Source of the DNA: Thiohalophilus sp.
GTDB taxonomy: Bacteria > Pseudomonadota > Gammaproteobacteria > UBA6429 > Thiohalophilaceae
Reading direction: 5' to 3'
Assembly: GCF_034522235.1 (NCBI RefSeq)
Contig: NZ_JAXHLN010000002.1
Span: forward strand, 372,896 to 436,895
DNA: 64,000 bases
Below are positions 16,435-25,205 of the stretch, one piece after another. A program made the position numbers and the translations under genes. The notes beneath the pieces are model-generated. The model saw only the letters and a list, made by a program, of their open reading frames with translations, was not told the origin of the DNA and made no database searches. Each line of letters begins with the position of its first letter. Position 1 is the stretch's first letter.

Positions 16435-17124
16435 ATGAACCGGGTCCTGCTGATCGATGACGATACCGAGCTGACCGAGATGTTGAGCGACTACCTGAGC
16501 GCCGAGGATTTCACGGTGGAGGCCGTATACGATGGTGAAACCGGGGTCGAGGCGGCGCTGTCGGGGCAGCACGATGTGGTGGTGCTGGACATCATGCTCC
16601 CCCGGCTCAGTGGTGTCGAAGCCCTGCGCCGGATTCGCCAGCAATCGCGGGTGCCGGTGCTGATGCTGACCGCCAAGGGCGACGATGTGGATCGCATCGT
16701 CGGCCTGGAGCTGGGGGCCGACGATTATCTGCCCAAACCCTGCAATCCGCGCGAGCTGGTGGCCCGGCTGCGGGCTATCCTGCGGCGTGCCGCCGCCCCG
16801 GGGGCGCCCGGCGGGGTCGAGGATCGGATGGTGGGGCGCATCAGTCTGCAACCGGGCAAGCGGGTGGCCTGCTGGGACGGGCAGCGCCTCGATCTGACCA
16901 GCACCGAATTCAATATCCTCGACACGCTCATGCGCCATGCCGGCCAGGTGGTGAGCAAGGCGGACCTGTCCAGCGAGGCGCTCGGGCGCGAGCTGGAGCG
17001 CTATGATCGCGGGCTGGACATGCATGTCAGTAATCTGCGGCGCAAGCTGGGCACGCTCGCCGACGGGCGTTCCCCTATCCAGACGGTGCGCGGAGTCGGC
17101 TACCAACTGCTGCAGGACGAGTGA
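16435..17124 (+). CDS. cpxR: CpxR-like response regulator
   Basis: The 229-residue OmpR/PhoB-type regulator has a receiver domain at about 1-120, with the acidic pocket DDD at 8-10, phospho-acceptor Asp52, Thr79 and Lys101. The winged-helix output at about 135-225 includes LDLTSTEFNIL and VSNLRRKLG. It would be phosphorylated by the partner kinase and bind GTAAA repeats. Its TGA overlaps the kinase ATG by one base, indicating coupled translation. The triple GTAAA upstream and the divergent Spy-like gene support a Cpx role over other OmpR-type regulators. Confidence 0.85.
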   Translation: MNRVLLIDDDTELTEMLSDYLSAEDFTVEAVYDGETGVEAALSGQHDVVVLDIMLPRLSGVEALRRIRQQSRVPVLMLTAKGDDVDRIVGLELGADDYLPKPCNPRELVARLRAILRRAAAPGAPGGVEDRMVGRISLQPGKRVACWDGQRLDLTSTEFNILDTLMRHAGQVVSKADLSSEALGRELERYDRGLDMHVSNLRRKLGTLADGRSPIQTVRGVGYQLLQDE

Positions 17125-18503
17125 TGGGCCGCCTGTTCTGGAAAATCTTTCTGGGCTTCTGGCTGACGCTGGTGTTGATTGCCATCGGCGTCGGGCTGGC
17201 CGTGCATTTTTACAATCAAAGCCGGATCGAGGCGATCACCGATCTGGCGGCGGGGCCGCGGGCCAGTTTCGTGGTCAATGCCACGGCACTGGCGCTGGCC
17301 CAGGGCGGGCCGGAGTCGGTGGAGTCCCTGTTCCGCAGCTGGCCCGGACAACGTCTGCCACTGGTGTTGATCGTTGATGAACAGGGCCGGGATATTTTTG
17401 ATCGACCGGTGCCCACTGTGGCGCTGGAGCGGGCCCGCGAGCAGTTGCGCGGGGCGCAGGTGTTATCCGGGGTGCGCCGGGTGCTGGGCCATAACGGCCA
17501 TGAATATGTCATTTTTATTCCCCGTCCCGGCCCCGAAGGGTTGCCACAAACGCCCTCGCGCCAGATGTCACTGGGTTTTCAGCTGGTGGCGGCGTTAATC
17601 GCCAGTCTGTTGTTCAGCGCGGTCCTGGCCTGGTATCTGACCCGCCCGGTTCGCCACCTGCAGTCGGCCGCCAATCGGCTGGCTCGCGGTGAGCTGGCGA
17701 CCCGGGTGATGCCCCGCATCGGCCGCCGCCGTGACGAAATCGCCGATCTGGGGCGTGATTTTGACCATATGGCGGCCCAACTCCAGGCCCTGGTGTCCGC
17801 CCAACAGCGGCTGCTGCACGACGTCTCACACGAGTTGCGTTCACCGCTGGCGCGACTGCAGGTGGCGGTCGGTCTGGGCCAACAACAGCCGGATAAACTG
17901 GCCGCGATGCTGGTGCGCATCGAGCGTGAGACCGGACGGCTGGATGAGCTGGTCGGCGAGCTGCTGACCCTGTCACGGCTGGAAGCCCACGTGGACAGCG
18001 AGCACGATGAGCAGGTTGATGTGCCGGTCTTACTGGAGACGGTCGTCGAAGACGCCCGTTTCGAAGCCGGGGCGAGCGGGCGCGGTGTGGAGCTGGCCAT
18101 TGACGGTGAGGCGAACCTGATTGGCAAACCGGAGTTGTTGCGCCGGGCATTTGAGAATGTGATTCGCAACGCTGTGCGCTATACCGCGCCCGAAACGAAT
18201 GTGGTGGTGAGTGTCCAACCGGATCCGGGCGGAACTGAAGTGATGGTTCGGGTTTGCGATCGGGGGCCGGGGGTGGCGTCCGCGGATCTGGCGACAATTT
18301 TCGAGCCGTTTGTCCGTGCGGGCGAAGGCGCGACCGGCGGTCGTGAAGGTTACGGTCTGGGACTGGCTATTGCCAAGCGGGCGGTGATGGCCCACGGCGG
18401 CCAGGTGGCGGCGAGTCAGCGTGAGGGGGGTGGCCTGTGTATCGAACTCACTTTGCCTCTGATGAACAACGCGGGGAAGGGGGGAAAACGTCCGACGGAA
18501 TGA
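17124..18503 (+). CDS. cpxA: CpxA-like envelope-stress sensor histidine kinase
   Basis: The 459-residue inner-membrane kinase has TM1 at about 5-30, a periplasmic domain of about 120 residues and TM2 at about 150-175. A HAMP linker with RPVRHLQSAANRLARGEL follows, then the H-box DVSHELRSPLARLQ with phospho-acceptor His236. The C-terminal ATPase domain shows an N-box (FENVIRNAVRYT), G1 (DRGPGV) and G2 (GYGLGLAIAKRAV). The ATG at 17124 overlaps the regulator's stop; a GTG three bases earlier is the alternative. It senses envelope misfolding in Cpx systems, and the adjacent Spy-like protein is the natural inhibitor candidate. Confidence 0.86.
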   Translation: MGRLFWKIFLGFWLTLVLIAIGVGLAVHFYNQSRIEAITDLAAGPRASFVVNATALALAQGGPESVESLFRSWPGQRLPLVLIVDEQGRDIFDRPVPTVALERAREQLRGAQVLSGVRRVLGHNGHEYVIFIPRPGPEGLPQTPSRQMSLGFQLVAALIASLLFSAVLAWYLTRPVRHLQSAANRLARGELATRVMPRIGRRRDEIADLGRDFDHMAAQLQALVSAQQRLLHDVSHELRSPLARLQVAVGLGQQQPDKLAAMLVRIERETGRLDELVGELLTLSRLEAHVDSEHDEQVDVPVLLETVVEDARFEAGASGRGVELAIDGEANLIGKPELLRRAFENVIRNAVRYTAPETNVVVSVQPDPGGTEVMVRVCDRGPGVASADLATIFEPFVRAGEGATGGREGYGLGLAIAKRAVMAHGGQVAASQREGGGLCIELTLPLMNNAGKGGKRPTE

Positions 18504-18526
18504 GGCGCCACGGCCTCACTCCGTCG
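18493..18526. terminator. Hairpin between convergent cpxA and HbpS-like genes
   Basis: The stem pairs GACGGA, TGAGGC with GCCTCA, TCCGTC (18494-18525) with one A-C mismatch and a six-base loop. It includes the cpxA stop codon. There is no clear T-run on either side, so it may be a bidirectional transcription barrier or an mRNA-end stabiliser, not a classical terminator. Confidence 0.5.
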
Positions 18527-18536
18527 ACGGGTTGAT

Positions 18537-19046
18537 TTACATGCCTTCCATTTCCAGATCGGTTTCCACTGCCTTGAGGCCGGCGACGGCGCATTTTTCA
18601 TCGATCTCGCCGGAGGGGGCACCGCTGACGCCGATGCCGCCCATGATGCTGCCGCCGACGTTGATCGGGATCCCGCCGGCACTGATCACCAGGCCGTCAA
18701 TTTTGGGAACCGAATAGGCGCCTTCGAAGCGACCTTCCATCTGTGACAACGGGCTGTTGAAGGCCATCGCGGTATGGGCTTTTTGCTTGCTGATGGGGAG
18801 GGTGATGTCCATGGCCAGATCATCGCGCAGCACGGCCTGGATATGGCCGCCGCGATCCACCACGGTGACGGCGATCTGCACCCCTTCCTTGCGGCACTGT
18901 TCAATCGCCGCTTCGGCGATTTTCAAGGCGGTATGCATCTTCAGACGCTTGATATCGATGGTCATCTTCTCGGCCTGCACGGCGGCCGGTGTCAGCAAAG
19001 ACAGCCCCAGCAGCGCGGCAAACAGGGGTTTGATGTTCAGTTTCAT
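18537..19046 (-). CDS. GlcG/HbpS-family protein, exported
   Basis: The 169-residue precursor has a signal peptide (LFAALLGLSLLTPAAVQA). The body has the GlcG/HbpS fold pattern: AEAAIEQCRKEGVQIAVTVVD, with RGGHIQAVLRDD and, towards the C-terminus, GGIPI, GGIGVSGAPSGEIDEKCA. HbpS of Streptomyces binds heme and modulates a redox sensor, while GlcG accompanies glycolate oxidase; neither neighbour is present. It is probably a periplasmic small-molecule or heme-binding protein. It is convergent with cpxA. Confidence 0.82.
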   Translation of the reverse strand: MKLNIKPLFAALLGLSLLTPAAVQAEKMTIDIKRLKMHTALKIAEAAIEQCRKEGVQIAVTVVDRGGHIQAVLRDDLAMDITLPISKQKAHTAMAFNSPLSQMEGRFEGAYSVPKIDGLVISAGGIPINVGGSIMGGIGVSGAPSGEIDEKCAVAGLKAVETDLEMEGM

Positions 19047-19181
19047 GGAAGAGCTCCTCGTCGCTTTATTGATTGTGAGTGAGAGATTATTAACGCGTAC
19101 GTAACACTGTAGACCATCGACAGCCAGAAAAGTGCAACCCGATTCGGGTTAATCACCCGAGTGTGATTCGGTCTTTCGGGT

Positions 19182-20003
19182 TCAGTGGCGGACCAGAAAC
19201 GCCTGCAGTCCGCGGGTGTAGGTCTGATAATCGTTCAGCTGGGCATCGTTGTGGCCGCCATTGAGGGCCAGCCACTGTTTGGGTTGCGAGGCGAGCTGAT
19301 ACAGTTCTCGGCCCTGTTCATACGGGGCGATCGCATCCTCCGTCGCGTGTACGAACAGCACCGGGCAGTCCAGCCTGACGATGCGCTGGCGGTTATCAAA
19401 TTGATAGCGACTTAACCAGCGCACCGGTAACCAGCCGTAATGCACGGCGGCCATGTCGGGGATGGAGGTAAAGGCCGATTCCATTATCAGGGCGCGAGGG
19501 CGGTGTTGTTCGGCCAGATACAACGCCACGGCGGCACCCAGCGAGCGGCCGCTGAGGACAATCTCCCCGGACGATAACTGGCGGTCCTGGCGCAGATAGC
19601 GCCAGGCTGCTTCGGCGTCGGCATACAGGCCCTGTTCCGAAGGTTTGCCCCCGCTTTGCCCGTAACCGCGATAATCGATGATCAGGCTGCGGTAGCCCAG
19701 CTCGTGGAACAGGCGCAGCGTCTGCAGCCGGTGACTGATATTGCCGGCATTGCCGTGAAAAAACAGGATCGTCCCCCGTGGTTGGGGATGGCCCACCCAC
19801 CAGCCGTGCAGACGCACGCCATCGCGGGTCGACAGATGCACCGCCTCGTAGACCAGATCGATGTCCGCCGGCGTGCGTGTCAGCTCGCGCGAGGGCAGAG
19901 CGGGTAAAAACAACAGGTGTGGCTGGTAGAAATAGACCGCGGCCACCAGCAGCAGATAGCCGCCGGCCAGGGCCAGCAGCCACGTGGTCATGGTGCGCCA
20001 CAT
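19182..20003 (-). CDS. Membrane-anchored alpha/beta hydrolase (YfhR/ABHD-like)
   Basis: The 273-residue protein has an N-terminal hydrophobic anchor (WLLALAGGYLLLVAAVYFY) followed by a serine-hydrolase domain. The oxyanion-region motif is FFHGNAGN, the nucleophile elbow is GRSLG (Ser near residue 150), an Asp candidate lies in HATEDAIAPYEQG, and the catalytic His is in NGGHNDA. Family members are uncharacterised esterases or thioesterases resembling E. coli YfhR. The catalytic domain is probably on the periplasmic face, but topology cannot be settled from sequence. It is not clearly in an operon. Confidence 0.85.
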   Translation of the reverse strand: MWRTMTTWLLALAGGYLLLVAAVYFYQPHLLFLPALPSRELTRTPADIDLVYEAVHLSTRDGVRLHGWWVGHPQPRGTILFFHGNAGNISHRLQTLRLFHELGYRSLIIDYRGYGQSGGKPSEQGLYADAEAAWRYLRQDRQLSSGEIVLSGRSLGAAVALYLAEQHRPRALIMESAFTSIPDMAAVHYGWLPVRWLSRYQFDNRQRIVRLDCPVLFVHATEDAIAPYEQGRELYQLASQPKQWLALNGGHNDAQLNDYQTYTRGLQAFLVRH

Positions 20004-20056
20004 GTCGAACCCGGGGCCGGGGGTACGTTACGCCGGGCTCGCCAGGTCACCGGGAT

Positions 20057-20710
20057 TCAGGTGTCCGGTTGCGCGGTATCATGAGCGGCGGTGTGCCGGG
20101 CCTGTCGCCGGCCGAAGCCGGGCAGCCAGGATTGAACCCGGGCCATGCCTTTTTCGCAGCGATCGACCAGCCCCAGACGCCGATGCAAAAAGCGGCGCGT
20201 CTTGCTCTGGCCGGCGGAACTGTCGCCCATCCAGTAGAGGAAGGTTTGCAGATAGAGGCCGGTCAGCCCCACTTCCTCGATAATCCGTCGCAGGTGGGTG
20301 CTGTCCTGCAGGGCGGCCTCGCGGATCCACTGCACGGTGCGGCTGACGCGCAGCAGCCCCTGCAGTTGCAGGTGCACATGCGCCGGTTCCAGTTTATACA
20401 ACAGCATGTCGCGGGAGACGGTCTTGTATTCAGCCAGCGTGTCGAGCCAGCGCATGATCAGCAGATGCAGCCGTTCGTGCAGCGTCAGCTCGCTGTAGCC
20501 CGGTGCCTGGGCCGCCTTTAACATGGCCCGATCGGCGCGGTCATACCAGGCTTCGACCAGATCGTCTTTTTGTCGGTAGTGCTGGTGGATCGCGTGTAGC
20601 GGAATTTCCAGTTCCCGGGCGATGTCGTGCAGATAGAGTTTTTCCCACGAACGCTCGTTGGCCAGATGCATGGCGGTATCGAGAATGGTATCGGCGGTTG
20701 GTTTTGGCAT
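20057..20710 (-). CDS. TetR-family transcriptional regulator
   Basis: Started at the ATG at 20708-20710, after a clear GGAGG, the protein has 217 residues. The N-terminal helix-turn-helix is typical (ADTILDTAMHLANERSWEKL, then DIARELEIPLHAIHQHYRQKDDL). The rest is a ligand-binding helical domain without recognisable identity. The last 35 residues are basic and probably disordered. The upstream in-frame ATG at 20752 would add 14 residues and lacks a ribosome site. The target is unknown; the hydrolase downstream on the same strand is the nearest candidate. Confidence 0.85.
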   Translation of the reverse strand: MPKPTADTILDTAMHLANERSWEKLYLHDIARELEIPLHAIHQHYRQKDDLVEAWYDRADRAMLKAAQAPGYSELTLHERLHLLIMRWLDTLAEYKTVSRDMLLYKLEPAHVHLQLQGLLRVSRTVQWIREAALQDSTHLRRIIEEVGLTGLYLQTFLYWMGDSSAGQSKTRRFLHRRLGLVDRCEKGMARVQSWLPGFGRRQARHTAAHDTAQPDT

Positions 20711-20793
20711 GTTGGTGCCTCCGGGTTGACTGGGATCAAGCATAGCCAACAAGCGAGGCGGATTTCAAAGGTAAGGGAATAGACGAATGATGA

Positions 20794-20813
20794 ACCCCCG
20801 TCGAAGCGGGGGT
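20794..20813 (-). terminator. GC-rich hairpin after the second csp gene
   Basis: ACCCCCG pairs with CGGGGGT around a six-base loop, about 30 bases after the csp stop. The T-run that follows leftward is weak (TCATC), so termination strength is uncertain. Confidence 0.6.
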
Positions 20814-20844
20814 GTATTGCTGCGGGATTGTCGTGGGAGGGAAA

Positions 20845-21048
20845 TTACTGGGGGACCACGTTTGTCGCCTGGGGACCCTTGGGACCGTCTTCCACGTCAA
20901 AACTGACGCTCTGGCCCTCCGCCAGAGTACGAAATCCTTCGCCCTGAATGGCGCGAAAATGGACGAAAACATCGCCTTCACCGTTATCCTGGGCGATGAA
21001 ACCATACCCCTTGCGTTCGTTAAACCACTTCACTTTACCTGTAGCCAT
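20845..21048 (-). CDS. Cold-shock domain protein, second paralogue
   Basis: The 67-residue cold-shock domain carries KGYGFIAQD and DVFVHFRAI motifs and ends [13 protein letters not shown]. It differs from the csp at 8528 mainly in the loops. A long gene-free leader lies upstream. It is divergent from the rhlE gene, an association that fits a cold-response role because DEAD-box helicases and Csp proteins both remodel RNA structure (inference). Confidence 0.95.
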   Translation of the reverse strand: MATGKVKWFNERKGYGFIAQDNGEGDVFVHFRAIQGEGFRTLAEGQSVSFDVEDGPKGPQATNVVPQ

Positions 21049-21460
21049 GACACTTAACCTTTAACCTTTGAAAATCAAACCGGATGCGGCAGCAGCCTGT
21101 CAGGCGGAGCAGCTTGAGGGCGTCCCGGGACGATCAATCTATCCCCCGACATTTCTGCAGCCTTTTTGAATGTACGACACTTTGCAGGGGGCTGCCACCG
21201 TTTGAGGGCAAATATTTGTATCGAGTGGGGTTAGCGGCGGCGATTTGTGGTATACTAAATAACATAGTTTGTCTGACTTCTCGCTCATGAACCATCGGCG
21301 GGATCCAGGTGTCGGCCGGTATAGTCTACCCGGATCGGACACAAACCCGCCGTGGTATGACCTCCCGGGCCATTCCCCGCACAATCGTTTCGGTCCTGTC
21401 ACGCATTTTTTCTGCCAGGCTCGATGCTTGGCTTTTTCATTTTCAAATAAGGCGAAATTT
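21049..21460. other. Divergent leader region between csp and rhlE
   Basis: About 410 bases hold no gene I can support. The left part is probably the csp leader on the minus strand. The right part contains the extended -10 promoter at 21248 and would give rhlE a 5' leader of about 200 bases. Rightward reading is open in frame from 21269 to the rhlE ATG, but that stretch is Cys/Pro-rich and not DEAD-box-like. Confidence 0.5.
21248..21256 (+). promoter_or_regulatory. Extended -10 promoter candidate for rhlE
   Basis: TGGTATACT is an extended -10 element (TGn + TATACT). The -35 region is weak, which extended -10 promoters tolerate. It lies about 205 bases before the rhlE start. Confidence 0.45.
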
Positions 21461-22729
21461 ATGTCGTTTTCTGATCTCGGTCTGCGTACCGAGCTACTCA
21501 CTGCTATTGCAGATCAAGGTTATTCTTCCCCGACAGCCATTCAATCCCGGGCAATTCCGGCTATTTTGGCGGGTCGGGACATTCTGGCCGGTGCCCAGAC
21601 CGGGACCGGCAAGACCGCGGCATTCACGCTGCCGTTGTTGCAGCGTCTGAGCCAGACCAGTGACTCGCCACGTCGCGTCCGCGTCCTGATGGTCACGCCG
21701 ACCCGTGAGCTGGCCCAGCAGGTAGCGGACAGCGTCCGCACCTATGGCAAACATCTGCCGTTGCGCAGCACCGTGGTTTACGGTGGAACAAACATCAGTA
21801 ATCAGATCAAGCAGTTGAAAGACGGTGTGGATCTGCTGATCGCAACCCCCGGGCGTCTGCTGGATCTGGTCAACCGCCGTTCCGTGGACCTCTCCCGGGT
21901 GGAGTCGGTGGTACTGGATGAGGCTGATCGCATGCTGGATATGGGGTTTTTGCCCGCGATCGAGCAGATTTTCAAGCTGATCCCGGCCGAACGCCAGACC
22001 CTGCTGCTGTCGGCCACGTTCTCCGACGCAATCAAGAAAATGTCAGCCCGTTTTCTTAATAAGCCGGAATATATCCAGGTGGCCGAAGCCAACAGCGCCG
22101 CACTGAACATCGATCAGTCGTTTTACTGGGTGGATGGTCCGCGCAAACGCGAATTGCTGTCCCATATGATCGACGGTGGTGACTGGCAACAATTACTGGT
22201 TTTCACCCGCACCAAACGGGGTGCCGACAAACTGGCCAAACAATTGCAGGCCGACGGCGTGCGTGCCACGGCGATCCACGGCGATAAGACCCAGAATGCC
22301 CGTACCCGGGCGTTGCGTGATTTCAAACATCACAAGGTGACTGCACTGATTGCTACCGATGTGGCGGCACGGGGTCTGGATATCGATCACCTGCCGCTGG
22401 TGATCAACTTTGAATTGCCCGATAACCCGGAAGATTACCTGCATCGCATCGGTCGGACCGGGCGTGGCGGCAAATCCGGCACCGCAATCTCTCTGGTCGG
22501 TGCGGACGAGCGCCAGCGGGTTACCTCGATTCAGCGGCTGCTCAAGACCACGATTCCAGGCAAGACCATGACCGGTTTTGAACCCCAGGCACGCAGCGCC
22601 GCAAATGAGCGCGACGCGTCACGGCCGGGTAAACCGAACCAGAACCGCGGCCGTCGCGGTGCGGCACCGGCCGCTCAACCGGTCAGGAGCAAACGCCGTC
22701 CTGCCAGGGCGCAGAGCCGTCACACCTAA
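21461..22729 (+). CDS. rhlE: DEAD-box RNA helicase RhlE
   Basis: The 422-residue helicase starts MSFSDLGL, the usual RhlE opening. All motifs are visible: Q motif (GYSSPTAIQ), I (AQTGTGKT), Ia (PTRELAQQ), II (DEAD), III (SAT), IV (LVFTRTK), V (TDVAARGLDI) and VI (HRIGRTGRGG). The basic, low-complexity C-terminal tail (from about 370) is typical of RhlE and binds RNA. It remodels RNA in ribosome assembly and mRNA decay. The ATG at 21461 gives family-typical length. It heads a cluster with an RRM protein 14 bases downstream. Confidence 0.93.
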   Translation: MSFSDLGLRTELLTAIADQGYSSPTAIQSRAIPAILAGRDILAGAQTGTGKTAAFTLPLLQRLSQTSDSPRRVRVLMVTPTRELAQQVADSVRTYGKHLPLRSTVVYGGTNISNQIKQLKDGVDLLIATPGRLLDLVNRRSVDLSRVESVVLDEADRMLDMGFLPAIEQIFKLIPAERQTLLLSATFSDAIKKMSARFLNKPEYIQVAEANSAALNIDQSFYWVDGPRKRELLSHMIDGGDWQQLLVFTRTKRGADKLAKQLQADGVRATAIHGDKTQNARTRALRDFKHHKVTALIATDVAARGLDIDHLPLVINFELPDNPEDYLHRIGRTGRGGKSGTAISLVGADERQRVTSIQRLLKTTIPGKTMTGFEPQARSAANERDASRPGKPNQNRGRRGAAPAAQPVRSKRRPARAQSRHT

Positions 22730-22743
22730 ACACGGGAGAGATT

Positions 22744-23013
22744 ATGAAGACCCTATTTGTGTCCAATTTGGCCCCCGATACAGATGATGCGCAAATTGAA
22801 CAATTGTTCGGCGAGTTCGGCACTGTCCGCGGGATCAAGATTGCCATGGATGTTTTCAGTGGCCAGTGCCGTGGTCATGCCACAGTGGACATGGAAGGCC
22901 ATGAGGCCCGGGCTGCGATGTCCGGTCTGAATGGTCGTGACTTTAAAGGCAATGCCCTGCGTGTCAGCGAAGAGCGCAAGCGTATGAAGGGCAAGACACG
23001 GGGTCGTCGTTAG
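22744..23013 (+). CDS. Small RRM-domain RNA-binding protein
   Basis: The 89-residue protein is one RNA recognition motif. RNP2 is TLFVSNL at the N-terminus and the RNP1 position reads CRGHATVDM. In classical RRMs RNP1 carries aromatic residues at its third and fifth positions; here these are His and Thr, so base stacking may be altered. A basic tail (ERKRMKGKTRGRR) adds RNA affinity. Bacterial single-RRM proteins are often cold-induced. It follows rhlE closely with its own GGGAGAG ribosome site, suggesting an RNA-handling operon. Confidence 0.88.
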   Translation: MKTLFVSNLAPDTDDAQIEQLFGEFGTVRGIKIAMDVFSGQCRGHATVDMEGHEARAAMSGLNGRDFKGNALRVSEERKRMKGKTRGRR

Positions 23014-23065
23014 AAATTCCGGCAGGTTGTCGCCCGGCAACCTGTCGGCAACCGAGGTGAACAGT

Positions 23066-23323
23066 ATGGATACCATCAATACAATCGATTTGACGAGTGC
23101 GCGCTATATGGTCAAGGCGGTGGAGAAGACGACTACGCCGGCCGGCTGCGATGGCAATAACTGGTACCGTTATGTGCTGGAACGTAACGGCTCGACTCTG
23201 GTAGGTCAGCGCCGGGGGACCTTGAACCAGGTGACCCGTTATGCGGAGGAGTTGGCCGATGATGTCAATTCTCGCAGCGGTGGCAATGGGCCGTCACAGT
23301 GGTCCTCGCGTAACAAGAAATAG
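23066..23323 (+). CDS. Uncharacterised small protein in the rhlE-RRM cluster
   Basis: The 85-residue cytoplasmic protein starts at the ATG at 23066 after GAGGTG. I do not recognise a family. It has aromatic and basic residues in the middle (GNNWYRYVLERNGSTLVGQRR), an amphipathic segment (VTRYAEELADDVN) and a Ser/Gly/Asn-rich basic tail. Position after an RNA helicase and an RRM protein, and before a terminator, suggests the third gene of an RNA-related operon. The upstream in-frame codon at 23027 is less likely as a start. Confidence 0.65.
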   Translation: MDTINTIDLTSARYMVKAVEKTTTPAGCDGNNWYRYVLERNGSTLVGQRRGTLNQVTRYAEELADDVNSRSGGNGPSQWSSRNKK

Positions 23324-23329
23324 TATCGC

Positions 23330-23349
23330 CCCGGCCTCAGGCCGGGTTT
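23330..23349 (+). terminator. Terminator after the rhlE-RRM cluster
   Basis: CCCGGCC and GGCCGGG form a seven-base-pair stem with a TCA loop, followed by TTT. It starts six bases after the stop of the 85-residue gene. Confidence 0.65.
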
Positions 23350-23424
23350 CCTCAATCCGGCCCGGCAACGGGTCGCCGGCTAAATGACACCGGTTTGGCT
23401 ATTCTGCCGGACCCTTCCGTCTGC

Positions 23425-23631
23425 TCAGTCCAGGCGAAAGCCCACTTTAATCTTGACCTGATAATGGCCGATTTTTCCTTCCACAATATGGCCGCGGGTT
23501 TCCACCACTTCAAACCAGTCGAGGTTATGCAGACTGGTGCCTGCCTTGGCAATAGCCTGTTGAATGGCTTCATCGCTGCCTTTGGCGGATGAACCAACAA
23601 GCTCAATCACTTTGTATACATTATCTGACAT
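23425..23631 (-). CDS. Dodecin, flavin-binding storage protein
   Basis: The 68-residue protein matches the dodecin pattern: SDNVYKVIELVGSSAKGSDEAI, split by the conserved WFEVVETRGHIVEG segment with the flavin-stacking Trp, and a final YQVKIKVGFRLD strand. Dodecins assemble into hollow dodecamers that bind riboflavin, FMN or related ligands in the cytoplasm. The ATG at 23629-23631 follows AGGAGATC. It is divergent from the carbamate kinase gene with about 85 bases between. Confidence 0.93.
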   Translation of the reverse strand: MSDNVYKVIELVGSSAKGSDEAIQQAIAKAGTSLHNLDWFEVVETRGHIVEGKIGHYQVKIKVGFRLD

Positions 23632-23716
23632 TTTTGATCTCCTGTCGGGTCTTGTTCCGTGAAAAACATAGCAGTAATGTGATCGGAAGAAAACCGGCAG
23701 TTCCGATACAGGTCGT

Positions 23717-24628
23717 ATGATGAGAATACTGGTAGCTATTGGCGGTAATGCACTGACTGACAGCAATAATCAACAGGGGCAGATCGATCAGGGCAAGGTG
23801 GATGCCGTTGCCCGTACGCTGGTCGATCTGGAACAGGCACATACCTTGATTATTACCCACGGCAATGGACCTCAGGTAGGCTGGTTGGCCATGCAGGAAG
23901 TGGAAGCGAATATGTCCATGGATATGCTGGATGCCCAGAGTGAAGGACTGCTCGGCTATCGATTGGCACAGGCCATGGATAACTATCGTCAAACGGAACG
24001 TGCTGTCACGCTGTTGACCCGGGTTGAAGTTGACCTGGCGGATCCGGCGTTCACCAACCCTACCAAGCCGGTCGGCCCGGTGCTGGAAGAAGGTCGAGCC
24101 GAACGGTTGGCGCGTCAGCAAGGCTGGCAATTCAAGGCCGTGGCAGGAGGAAAACGTCGTGTGGTTGCTTCCCCTCATCCGATCAGAGTTGTTGAAAGGC
24201 AGGCTATCGCAACCCTGTCAAAACAGGGCTATTGTGTCATCTGCGCCGGAGGTGGTGGTATCCCGGTCGTCAAGGAACATGACCGCTACCGGGGTATTAG
24301 CGCGGTCATCGACAAGGACTATACCAGCGCCCTGCTGGCGGCGGAGCTGAAACTGGATGCGCTGCTGTTATTGACCAATGTCGAGGCGCTTTATCGTGAC
24401 TGGAACACGCCCTCTGCAAGAGCGATACGCCAGGCAGGCTGTGATAGTCTTGACGATGCGGTGTTGCAGGCCGGTTCAATGGCACCAAAAGTGATCGCTG
24501 CCTGCCAGTTTGTCACTGCGACGGGCGGGTTCGCCGGAATTGGTCTGCTGACCGAAGCCCAGGCTATACTGGAGGGGCGTCGGGGTACCCGGTTCGTCGA
24601 TGGCGACAGTCACCTGAGCTACTGGTGA
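23717..24628 (+). CDS. arcC: Carbamate kinase
   Basis: The 303-residue amino-acid-kinase-fold enzyme opens VAIGGNALTD and carries HGNGPQVGWLAMQ, CAGGGGIPVV and the final MAPKVIAACQFV segment, all typical of carbamate kinase. It makes ATP from carbamoyl phosphate and ADP, the last step of the arginine deiminase pathway, in the cytoplasm. Neither arcA nor arcB is next to it, so the stand-alone enzyme may use carbamoyl phosphate from another source, or work in reverse. Two adjacent ATGs (23717, 23720) are possible starts. Confidence 0.92.
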   Translation: MMRILVAIGGNALTDSNNQQGQIDQGKVDAVARTLVDLEQAHTLIITHGNGPQVGWLAMQEVEANMSMDMLDAQSEGLLGYRLAQAMDNYRQTERAVTLLTRVEVDLADPAFTNPTKPVGPVLEEGRAERLARQQGWQFKAVAGGKRRVVASPHPIRVVERQAIATLSKQGYCVICAGGGGIPVVKEHDRYRGISAVIDKDYTSALLAAELKLDALLLLTNVEALYRDWNTPSARAIRQAGCDSLDDAVLQAGSMAPKVIAACQFVTATGGFAGIGLLTEAQAILEGRRGTRFVDGDSHLSYW

Positions 24629-24773
24629 CCGGCTATAGCATGATGTGCCGCAATGTCTTGTTCATTACCACTGAAATGGATAAAGCGAGTAAAGACACCC
24701 GGCGTCAGAAATTGGTCATTTGGGCACTATGGGCTAGGCTTGAGGCATTAACAATGCAGGACAGGTGGTAGAG

Positions 24774-25205
24774 ATGAAAGATATCAAGGTCGAGGAACTG
24801 AGGCCCCAACAGGCCTGGCAGCTGCTGCAGGACGAGCCGAAAGCCGTTTTGGTGGATGTGCGCTCGCATATGGAGTTCCTGTTTATCGGTCATCCTGTCG
24901 GCGCGATCAATATCCCCTGGATCGATGAACCCGACTGGGAAGTGAACCCGAATTTTGTCCGTGAATTACGGCAGTTGTTGCTGGGTGGCTTATCTCATGA
25001 TGAAACGGTCAGCCAGAGTGTGCCGGTGGTGCTGATCTGTCGCAGCGGTAAACGCTCCCTTGAGGCGGGGAAGCTGTTGCTGCAGGAGGAATTTGATCGG
25101 GTCTATAACGTCAGCGAAGGTTTTGAAGGGGAGCTGGATGAACATCACCATCGCAGTTCTAAAGGGGGCTGGCGATTTGCCGGGCTACCCTGGGAGCAGT
25201 GCTGA
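24774..25205 (+). CDS. Rhodanese-domain sulfurtransferase
   Basis: The 143-residue single-domain protein contains the rhodanese opening (VLVDVRSHMEFLFIGHPVGA) and the active-site loop CRSGKRS, whose Cys carries the persulfide. The CRSGKRS loop resembles cytoplasmic GlpE-like sulfurtransferases. No signal peptide is visible. The ATG at 24774 is chosen over a GTG at 24765. Its 3' end collides with a truncated rhodanese reading leftward. Confidence 0.9.
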   Translation: MKDIKVEELRPQQAWQLLQDEPKAVLVDVRSHMEFLFIGHPVGAINIPWIDEPDWEVNPNFVRELRQLLLGGLSHDETVSQSVPVVLICRSGKRSLEAGKLLLQEEFDRVYNVSEGFEGELDEHHHRSSKGGWRFAGLPWEQC

